Shown one piece after another: positions 56,065-64,000 of a DNA stretch of 64,000 nt. The stretch comes from Conoideocrella luteorostrata (Eukaryota > Ascomycota > Sordariomycetes > Hypocreales > Clavicipitaceae). The stretch covers positions 1 to 64,000 of the forward strand of contig JASWJB010000069.1 in assembly GCA_032433595.1 (NCBI GenBank), given 5' to 3'. A program made the position numbers and the translations under genes. Each line of letters starts with the position of its first letter. Positions within the stretch are counted from its first letter, which is position 1. Under the pieces are notes generated by a model. That model saw only the letters and a program-made list of their open reading frames with translations. It did no database searches and was not told the origin of the DNA.

Positions 56065-56772
56065 CTACCGCCCAAGCACCAGATAAGCAAAACTTAAAAC
56101 GCCCCTATACACCGTGAAATAGTCAGTTTCCCGCGAGTTTTGCTGTTTTCTGACATCTTCAGCTTGAGCATGATCTGGGTTATCAACCAGCCATTCTCGA
56201 AAGCCTCGTCTGTGCGCGGACTCAAAATCATCCCACTCGCGCTGATCAGTCACACTTAGGTGAAGAATCTCCCACCCGGTTTCGCGGCACATCAAAATCA
56301 GATCCATCAGGTTAGGAACCTCGCTAAAAGCTGCGAGTGCGGCCTTAGTTGGCGGCCTTTCCCAGCACATATCCCCGATCAGCACTTTGCCGCGCGGGAC
56401 AAGCTCCGCAAGTCGCCGCAGCATATCCCGGCTCCCATTGAGTGCGTGGGACGAACCAATGCATATTGCGCGATCGTAGGTGTCGTGCACATCTTGTGTC
56501 GATTGCTGCACGAACGTCACCTCGAGGTGCCGCTCAGACGAGGCTCTGCGAGCCCGTTCGAGGACAGTTGGGTCAGTGTCGATGCCGACCGCTTTCACTT
56601 CTGAGGCTTTGGCGGCACGGAGAAGCAGCTCGCCCCACCCGCATCCTAGATCAACAATACTTCGCGCATTGCTCATGTCTAAATGCCCCAGAAGGTCATG
56701 AGAATGAGATTCCGATAAAGGGCAATTCCACAACATGCCCTTGTACCTCGCTGATGCTAACGTGCTGTTCAT
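56065..56772 (-). CDS. SAM-dependent class I methyltransferase
   Basis: Single-exon 235-aa methyltransferase. Motif I is SIVDLGCGWGELLLRAAK and the acidic loop after strand 2 is AVGIDTD. The post-I region is YDRAICIGSSHAL, and motif III is VPRGKVLIGDMCWERPP. The C-terminal part (RRGFREWLVDNPDHAQAEDV) resembles small-molecule methyltransferases near bacterial ubiquinone/glycine-type enzymes. No targeting signal. Whether it belongs with the metabolic cluster is open; its promoter lacks an obvious cluster element. Confidence 0.85.
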   Translation of the reverse strand: MNSTLASARYKGMLWNCPLSESHSHDLLGHLDMSNARSIVDLGCGWGELLLRAAKASEVKAVGIDTDPTVLERARRASSERHLEVTFVQQSTQDVHDTYDRAICIGSSHALNGSRDMLRRLAELVPRGKVLIGDMCWERPPTKAALAAFSEVPNLMDLILMCRETGWEILHLSVTDQREWDDFESAHRRGFREWLVDNPDHAQAEDVRKQQNSRETDYFTVYRGVLSFAYLVLGR

Positions 56773-57476
56773 TTTTGCCTTGTGGTGTGGGGAGCCGAAT
56801 TTTGAGTGTGGGAGCTGTATTGAACTGGTTTACAAACGTGGAGTAAATAGATGGTCAAATATGCTTAGCTTCTCGATAAATGAAACAGAAGAATCAACGC
56901 ACAGAGAAAATAAGAGAGTAACGCGCGGGAGCAAATAAGTAGATTTCTTATCCTAGAGCTCGTTTAGTGTTGTGAGTCACGCATACGTAAAAGAAGCTAA
57001 TCGAGGGGATCTACACCACCACGCCATGACCAACCCGGGAATTACCAAGAAAATTGGTGGAGCTCGCGTTCTGAGTCATAACGCGGGGGCTCAGTGGATA
57101 CATCATCCGACGGCTCTATTATACACCTTGAGAAGTATTACTATATACAAGTTCACAATTAAATTGGAGAGTTTCGTACGACAAGTCTTGGATTTCAGGT
57201 CTACGATCTATTTTCTACTTCCAAAGCAACTGTCTAAAACCACTAACTACACATTTTCGTAATCCCAGATACCAACCTTGAGATACCAACCTTGACCGCA
57301 AATTCAGCCTTTATATCTCAGCTACTCGGATTGACGAGTGACATCTCACCCTGTCTTCAATCAAACAGACAATCTAGCCACTGCTAAGACACCCTGGTGG
57401 TGTGCCGCTTCATCAGTTGTCAAACAGCATTTTTTACGCGTAACTGATAGATCATCTCGGACGGGAATTGTGGTCC
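56773..57476. other. Intergenic, nothing recognised
   Basis: Upstream region of the methyltransferase and 3' flank of the ADP-ribosyltransferase. AT-rich near 57110-57260. No gene seen. Confidence 0.5.
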
Positions 57477-58415
57477 CTAATCCTTTTTGCTGGACTTCTT
57501 GGGAAATGCAGCGCTTGTATCATTCAAAGGAGAAGGACCACTCCATTGTTTAGTTGGAGCGGTTAGGTTAAGGAACGGAGACTTTCCATCGGTCCATCCT
57601 ACACTCTGTCCGTTCTTTTTCATGAATTCCAAGGCGTACTTTTCAAGAGACATTTCCCCGTAGGTTTTAATATTCTTTTCATCGCCTGCAAGTTGAGGTT
57701 GACCTCCACTGGCCCGATACGTATCGTATTTCTTGTTATACTCAGGATTTGGGATCCAGGCTTTTGGCCAGTCTTGGCGAGGATCTCGCTGGAAATCTTC
57801 AAACGTAAGCTCGTCGAATGAATTTCCGCCGACGAATTGATAGGTGCTCGCTGGTGCAGGCATCCATCCTTCAATCTGGTCCCATCGGATGCCCCCGAGA
57901 GCCGAAAACTCCGTTTCCATGATAAAATAAAGCTTAAAGCCAGAGTTGTCCATATCAATCATATTTGGGGTGGCATGGATTTTATAAACCCAACCATTAA
58001 CCTTTTTGTTATCCCCACCGTCTGTCGCAAAGAGCATTGCGCTTCCGAATACTTTTGCGGTTGATGTGTAGGCTGAGAGACATTTCCCCTTATCGCAGTT
58101 AGCACGATGATGGGCCTCCAAGCCGTATGATTCGTTCCGAAGCGGCCCGCCGAATTCGGTTGGGATTCCTCCAAGCGCACGTAGCTCTGCGGGAGACCGG
58201 GTATCGCCTCTATAGACAACTGCCGGCTCTTCAGCTGGCTTCTCATCCCTTTGTTCTTTCCGGAATGGACCTGATGTTGTAGCATCTCCAGAGGGATGTC
58301 GTAAAGTAATGGAATTGGCGGCCGAGGTTGGTTGTAAGCCGCCTGGCAAAGCGTGCGTACCGCCGAGCCAAAATGGACTGGCGAGGACGAGGAAAGCTCC
58401 AAAGGAATGCTTCAT
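57477..58415 (-). CDS. Heat-labile-enterotoxin-like ADP-ribosyltransferase, secreted
   Basis: Single-exon 312-aa secreted protein of the enterotoxin A-chain family found in many insect- and nematode-associated fungi. It has a signal peptide (first ~22 residues) and a low-complexity linker. The R-S-E class catalytic elements are in order: Arg69 in VVYRGD, the S-T motif around residues 117-119 in AYTSTA, and the E-x-E pair at 167-169 in METEF. One cysteine pair (C107, C112) sits in the position of the activation-loop disulfide in this family. The C-terminal half (WDQIEGWMPAP onward) is the family's helical domain. Typical substrates are host proteins, but the target here is unknown. No lesion is seen. 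Confidence 0.88.
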   Translation of the reverse strand: MKHSFGAFLVLASPFWLGGTHALPGGLQPTSAANSITLRHPSGDATTSGPFRKEQRDEKPAEEPAVVYRGDTRSPAELRALGGIPTEFGGPLRNESYGLEAHHRANCDKGKCLSAYTSTAKVFGSAMLFATDGGDNKKVNGWVYKIHATPNMIDMDNSGFKLYFIMETEFSALGGIRWDQIEGWMPAPASTYQFVGGNSFDELTFEDFQRDPRQDWPKAWIPNPEYNKKYDTYRASGGQPQLAGDEKNIKTYGEMSLEKYALEFMKKNGQSVGWTDGKSPFLNLTAPTKQWSGPSPLNDTSAAFPKKSSKKD

Positions 58416-59414
58416 GGTGAAAGATTGAAGCGTAAGGTTCGGTTTGGTGTGATTCTCTTGCGGTCTGGTATCTTATGGATCCAATTTGATGAGATGATGC
58501 AGTAGAGCATTGGGTGGCGCTCATATATATACTTTTCATGTGAGTTGAGTAATATGGAGCATAATTTTCTAAGTAACATGTCATAAACGTGAATCATTAA
58601 ACTGACCTACAGTATTAGCAAGAAATTTTTACTCAAGCTAGGTCAAGAAGCAAATGCATCAACAATAGTCCTGTGACGGCAAGACGCGACTCAGAACAAA
58701 AAACTCCTCGATTCGATTTTCGACAATCCAGTACTTCCCTATGGTACTACGACTCTATCTACAGTCACAACTACTATTACATGGCAACCAGATATGCGCG
58801 AGCCATAAGTTCGGAATGAATCGAGATAATTCCGAGGGTCACGCATATAAAATTCATGCTACAATACGCTTAATATCATGACTAGGACCTATCAGCGCCT
58901 AGCTATCACCAAGTTTAGTAAAGAGTGTAGCTCCACACCATTAGCGTGAAAAATGCATTCTATATAATCTCCGACCCAGCTATGCATATCTAGCAGCGGA
59001 GGCATCATTGCCGACCGATTGCAGGGTTCCTTGATATTCCCGCATGAATTGGCGGGTTTATCAACGGCGGTGCCGCCGAACACATTCCGAAACTGCGGGG
59101 GCTGCTAAAGCTGCTACGTTATAGCGCACGGCGGGTCGCTCGCTAATCCAAATAAGCATATGAAACAAGTGGATTAAACAGTTCCATGAGAACCGGTACA
59201 TTTCCAGAAGTTAAAACATGCTCTATATAGATGGATATGTGTCAAAGAAGGTCGATAAGGTGACAAGTTTGCTTTGTGACGGTCGGAGATGTACGTGATT
59301 GATTGCGCCTCCTTTCAAAGTATGGTTGGTTGGGATCTCAGACAAGATCACGCGATAGATAGCATTGCTTAGCAGAGGGTGGAACTTGAAGAATTTCGAG
59401 CTTGCGCAAGTCTT
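58416..59414. other. Intergenic, promoter of the ADP-ribosyltransferase
   Basis: TATATATAC-like sequence at about 58523-58532 is a likely TATA region for the gene ending at 57477. The rest contains no recognised feature. Confidence 0.5.
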
Positions 59415-59804
59415 TTACCTAGCTCCTCCATTGCCATGAGTCACAATCGTTGCGTTGAAGCTTTCTGGATATGCTGCCAGAACATACGGCGCAGAAACAG
59501 TCACAAGATAAAAATTAGTTTCATGATAGAATAAACCGCACCAACTCTTACGTATTATATCATTAATTCTGTTGACCTTTTGAGCGCGAGATGAAACTGC
59601 TCCAATGTTTATCTTGGGAAGGCGGAAAAGAGCCTCCAGGGTGACTGGAATGAATTCACGTGAGTATTTGGACTTGACCGGACCAGTCAGATAAGTTAAT
59701 ATAGCTATAAGAAGGGGGCCTATCTCTCTTATTATAGTAGTAGTTCTTCCGTGCTCAATATTTATATCTTTGTCTAGAGATGCATACAGCTCTACTCCTA
59801 ACAA
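59415..59804 (-). CDS. Hypothetical fragment, hydrophobic
   Basis: Frame of 129 aa, open a little further upstream to about 59855 without an ATG. It contains a strongly hydrophobic stretch EIGPLLIAILTYLTGPVKSK and FIPVTLEALFRLPKINIG, which looks protein-coding. A GTAAGA donor follows INDIIR near 59550, so the real exon may end there. Not recognised; probably a relic or a single exon of a degraded membrane protein. Confidence 0.3.
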   Translation of the reverse strand: MLGVELYASLDKDINIEHGRTTTIIREIGPLLIAILTYLTGPVKSKYSREFIPVTLEALFRLPKINIGAVSSRAQKVNRINDIIRKSWCGLFYHETNFYLVTVSAPYVLAAYPESFNATIVTHGNGGAR

Positions 59805-60720
59805 CGGATTGCAAAGATACGCAGATGAGATTGTCAGACCAATGGCATGATCAATTCAACAGTCAGTACGCAGAAATAGCCCTAGACAAAGAGCATAGCT
59901 TCAGAGCGCAATCGTTCAAATTCGAGTTATTCGCAGCAGATTTACACGAAGATTGACTTTAAACAAAGCTTACGGACATTAAAATGGTATTTATATTTAT
60001 TATATAGTGCACACATTGAGTAAATTTACCGTCTGCCTCCATCAATAGAGTCCCATGTGTTGTGACGTGGATTTTTCCATCATCAGGTACTAGGGTTCAC
60101 GGTGGTGGCGGTGTTTCTACAGGGATTCAAAGATACACCACTGCTATTGTTACCGTGCAGACGCAGCCTAGGTAGCGACTCAATGCACGACTCGTGCGGT
60201 CAAATTGAATGGATGACCGTAGCTGGAAGTGACGCAATCGAGGGGCCTGTAAAAGAAACATCGTCCCAATCGCCAAGGAAGAATTGGTGGGCAAACCGCA
60301 CTACTCAAGTAGCGCACGCTACAGTGCCACTAACAAGGGATTACCCGCGTTCATCGCCGCTAAGGCCGACCACTCCACAGCCCATATCGCACGCAACGCA
60401 CCTTTTTTTGTGGGCGGCACAAACCACCCATTGTATTGAATATGACTGAGCTCCGATCTCCGAACTCTCTTTCTTCTCTTCTCTTTTGATTTTAATTCTA
60501 CGTTGCTCCCTAGCTTGTCCTGCTTGTATCCACAGACTAACTATACGGATAAGCTCGCTCGCCTCACCGTCATCATCATGCCGCCGACCGGCTTCGAGGT
60601 CACCTACCTCGTCTGCAACGCTTTTCTCTTGGCTAAACACGTATAAATAGTAGCGAGTTTCCATTAGTGCCTACATTGTAAAGCTCTTCCGCTACCCGGA
60701 ATCGACCCTTCTCATCTTAG
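59805..60720. other. Intergenic, nothing recognised
   Basis: No gene seen. Short frames on both strands lack domains. AT-rich at about 59980-60010. Confidence 0.5.
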
Positions 60721-62305
60721 CTAGGCTGGCCGGTCGCGTCCGGCGCCTAGGCCGACCTTTACGAAGTCATACCAGCGATGAACCATTGCAATGCTGACTG
60801 GCGCTTCAATGGTAGCCAAGTCCTGACCGATAGAGTTTCGTGGGCCCCGCTCGAAGGCGCGCCACGCACCCGCAGGAATCGCGGCGCCAGCGTTGTTGGC
60901 AAGCCAGCGCTCAGGCGCGAAGTCGTCAGCCGTGCCGCTGTAGACTGCGGGATCTGTGTGTATGATGCTCTGACAATTGTACGGTAGCAGGCCGTCTAGA
61001 CACTGTTGTGCGCCGTCAGGCATGCGTACTCTGTAATTAGACCCAGGCGGGATCACACGCGCAGTATCGCCCGGAGGATGCAGTCGCAGGCTCTCTTTAA
61101 TGAGGGCAGATATGTACGGCATCTGCTGCGCCGGGTCCTCTCGACCGACTAGTTGGGCGTGCATGACCGTGGGGCTAGCTTCAGGGCCGAAATGATAGTC
61201 TAGCTCGCTGCGGACGGCCCGCAGGATATGAGGGGTTCGCGAAAGCTCATAGAGCACCCATGGCAGCAGGGTACTGGTCGTGTCGTGTCCCGCAAAGAGG
61301 AATGTGTGAAGTTGATCGCACATCTCATCCACGATCTTGGATGTCAGGGTCGAGATGGCTTGCAAGCTTAGGGCAAGAATGCTTCGTGTATTCGTGTCCC
61401 GGTCCCCGGTCCCTTCGTGAAGTCGGGCCAACTTGCGGCGTACGATGGCTTGCAGCAAGCTGTTAATTTGGCTGGCCAGTGCAGCTCTTTTCCTGACCCG
61501 ACGAATGGTTAGCAACCAGGGAAGATTCAGGTACTCGCCCTGATATGCATCAAGTAGAACCTCAAAGAGATGAATCAGCTCGCCCTAACTTTCTCTGGAG
61601 GAGTGCTGAGCGTTAAGGCCGGTTTCCATGACGAGTTTGCCAATAACATCAAAAAGCAAGCCGTGTAGTGAGGCTCACCAGTGGAAAGGGGGCCCTACTA
61701 CCGCAAAGTGAGTCGAGACGGGCCAGAAAGATGGGGCCGTTGTCTAAGATGTGTGGCACGAAAGTGACCAAATGCTGGGGCGCAAATTCCGGGTTGAATC
61801 TGTTGTGTAGACGCTTCCATTCTTCGCCCTAGTAGATAGATGTTTCGTTAGTCTGTCAAAACCCATGGTTTCGATTCGAGATACCTACATACTGAGAAAA
61901 TATAGACGTATGCCTGTCAGATACAGCAGACGCCGCAGACTTCTAGAAGATTTTGGGAGATTCGTAGGGAAGACATTCGAGGCTTTTGGTTTGCTGGTCG
62001 GCGATATCGGGGCTTCCCACCACAACCATGGGGTCATTGATGAGGCAGAGATCTAGGAACATCAGCGAGGGTCGTCCCAACACTCGATTCATAGCTACGA
62101 TAGCCAGGTCGGCGTGAGCACCAGGCTTGTTGCGCTTTATAAAGTCCCCAAACGTTTTGAGATGGCCGAATACCAGCGACGCCGGAAGCTGAGGAAATTG
62201 CGCATGCTGCCGGAATCGAATATATTGCAGCTTTCTGCAGCAAAATGCGAGAATCAGCACAGTGGCCGCAACAAGAAGAGGCACGACCATCTTGAGGCAA
62301 AGCAT
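60721..62305 (-). pseudogene. Cytochrome P450 (stcS-like), inactivated
   Basis: Monooxygenase of the sterigmatocystin-pathway P450 type. N-terminal anchor VVPLLVAATVLILAFCC, then FNPEFAPQHL, I-helix FLFAGHDTTSTLL, ExxR helix IKESLRLHPPGDTA and PERW-type FAPERWL. The heme loop reads FERGPRNSIGQDLA: the axial cysteine codon is TCT (60832-60834), serine. TAG codons interrupt the frame at 61943-61945 and 61585-61587, and at least one intron junction is degraded. Loss of the thiolate alone would abolish P450 activity, so this is a dead gene. A single base (TGT to TCT) explains the cysteine loss. Confidence 0.9.
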
Positions 62306-62419
62306 GGAACTCAATGCGTCTTCGGAAAATATCCTCTTCAGCAGTAAAGTCGGCACATATACACAGCCGGGTAGCAAACACCGGGTTGGCGTGATGGTTA
62401 AGCTCTTGAAGCTTGTGGC

Positions 62420-62916
62420 TAGGGAAAAGCAGAGGGAAAGGGGCCTTTGGCTTGCCATAGCAGAACCGTCCATCGTCTAGTTTTAGTAGGTTCTCCCTAA
62501 ATTGACGGACTATAGGGATGCAGTTGTTGTCCTGTGGCAGCAGATCAACATAGTCAGCCTCCTTGAGGAAGTCCCTCAAAATACGTAGATCGGTGTGTCC
62601 AAAGTGCCAAGTACTCCGTAAGCACGATCGTATCTGGCGACACCCCATAGGCTACTAGCTGGGTTGCAAGAGAATAGACGTCCGACACACTATTCTTGCT
62701 GCGGGAGGTTGGCCCAAAAAGTCGCTTTCGTACTAGGAAATCTATCTTCTGATCAAGAGGATCATACTTGTTGTCATCAATTTGAGTTGCGTGCGCATCC
62801 TCATAAGATACATCGTGTGATACTCGGGTGTCGATGAGGAGCTCCCCCGAGGTATACTCGCAAACTCCAACCTTTAGTAGCTTCAGAGTGCTGACTTCAA
62901 CTCCAGATCCAGGCAA
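62420..62916 (-). pseudogene. Unidentified gene relic upstream of the P450
   Basis: Two consecutive frames read as protein: one from about 62916 to 62610 (ending VSPDTIVLTEYLALWTH), the next from about 62600 to 62470 (DLRILRDFLKEADYVDLLPQ, then NCIPIVRQFRENLLKLD). A frameshift lies near 62595-62605. No family was recognised. TACTCCGTA at 62612-62620 is inside the first frame. Confidence 0.5.
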
Positions 62917-64000
62917 ATCAATCTGGATTTGGGCAGGCGCCGGCCTTTGATCTGGTCATTTACTGCCATAACCCGTTGGAATGACTAATCACATTTCCAG
63001 TCGGCCGTGGACTCTTGACCCAAAGCCCCCTCGACTTGATCCATGAGCGTGCGGCTGAGACCGGTTTCGGCAGCTGTTCGATTCCAAAAATGACTTTTGC
63101 AAAACCTAGAGCTAGCCCATGGCTCTAGTAAACAGTCTTGCTGATCGCATTGCGTTTGATCTGGGCGGGCGCGCTTCAGTGCTGCGGTTGGATAACACGT
63201 GTGTGTGAGTGGATGCGTGGATACAATGGGCAGTGAAAGAAAGCATACGTGGCCTCTGAGCCTAAGGTAGGAATCTGAGACACTCCTGTCTCAGATTGTA
63301 CGAGTATTTATAGGGGGATTTGGACAGGGCCGTCAGACGAGGAATTCTTCCTCAATCATCACTGTAACACAGCTCTTCCCATCAATGCAAATCAATTTGA
63401 ACCCCTTCCTTTCAAGTCAACAGCTGCAGGAGAAGTGATAATGAGCACTGCAAGAGGCACAGCGGGAATCCAATGTAAAAGTCGCAGGTCATCCACACTG
63501 AGATTGTTTCTTTCGAAAAAGGTTAGATTCATACTACTTAGCATAGAGTACTATAATTTTATCAATTATATATTATTTATAATATTTACCCCCTTAGGAT
63601 CCCCTCGCCACTAGTGTAACAAACTCATTGGCTCCATTGGCCCAGCGCTTCTTCTAAGCTAAGCCCCTTCTTCCTAAACTGCTAATAGGCGCGCCCGGCC
63701 CAACACTCTCCTTTTCTTGAGCAGCCACGATAGCATTAGCGGGCTTCTCTGAGAACTCCTCAATAGCGGCCGCAACCCGCTTACTTACTTGTACGACATC
63801 CATGGTCGGGAGGATCTTACGACAGTAACGAGGCCACCTTGCGGCCGCGATACTTATAGGGCGCCCTCAGCCTGACTTGCTTCTTCTTTCTTAGATAGAC
63901 AGAAATTATTGAATATATTGTTCTGCATTTGCAAGTGGTATCGATGCCATTGCACAGCCCCCTGTGCGACCTACAAGAGACCATCGCGCTAAAGTCCACC
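62917..64000. other. Right-edge region, nothing recognised
   Basis: No gene seen. An AT-rich stretch at about 63545-63590 is followed by more GC-rich sequence with NotI-like GCGGCCGC sites; it may be the edge of a decayed repeat. Confidence 0.4.

Noticed and set aside
60102..60449. 115-aa plus-strand frame
   Set aside because: No domain, no exon signals, and an overlapping frame on the other strand of similar length; looks random.
1..64000. CRISPR arrays, bacterial-style operons and ribosome-binding sites
   Set aside because: Not expected in a fungal nuclear genome, and no regularly spaced repeats were seen.

Overview
The window reads as nuclear DNA of a filamentous ascomycete. Protein-coding genes are interrupted by short GT-AG introns (about 45-75 nt) with CTAAC/CTGAC-like branch sites. 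The gene content is typically fungal: a HET-domain gene, Zn2Cys6 regulators, an OPT transporter, an HsbA-like wall protein and a secreted heat-labile-enterotoxin-like ADP-ribosyltransferase. The last family is expanded in insect- and nematode-associated Hypocreales, so a Metarhizium/Pochonia-like fungus is my inference. No rRNA, tRNA or CRISPR array was recognised.

Layout. 1-15 kb holds a conserved housekeeping and transport block: COP9 signalosome subunit 2, an MFS transporter, a 6.4 kb gene-poor stretch with a MITE-like element, a GH16 glycosidase and an OPT transporter. 15-24 kb is gene-poor and decayed. It contains a broken APH-like kinase, a broken thymidylate-kinase-like P-loop gene, an intact Nudix hydrolase and a 150-bp direct repeat with mostly transition differences. 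24-33 kb is dense: a HET gene, two convergent Nudix hydrolases, a Gfo/Idh/MocA dehydrogenase and a convergent ten-exon Zn2Cys6 regulator. 34-39 kb is sparse, with a small secreted six-cysteine protein and a hypothetical gene.

40.1-53.9 kb is the most interesting part, a compact metabolic cluster. In order it has a 2xC2H2 + Zn2Cys6 regulator, a LigB/DODA-type extradiol dioxygenase, a CocE/NonD-type hydrolase, an FAD monooxygenase apparently fused to an acetoacetate-decarboxylase-like domain, a cupin, an unknown 112-aa protein and a membrane-anchored aldehyde-dehydrogenase-like protein that lacks the catalytic cysteine. Each structural-gene promoter carries a copy of the same element, close to CCTCCACATCCCGACCC, about 130-216 bp upstream of the start codon. 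The element defines a regulon and brings in the otherwise unrecognisable small gene. The family set suggests hydroxylation, ring cleavage and hydrolysis of a phenolic or aromatic compound. The cluster looks damaged in this strain: the cupin has a premature stop and a frameshift, and the monooxygenase fusion is split by one extra T in a T6 run.

54-64 kb holds an HsbA-like protein, a methyltransferase, the ADP-ribosyltransferase, and then a decayed end containing a P450 pseudogene whose heme cysteine codon is serine.
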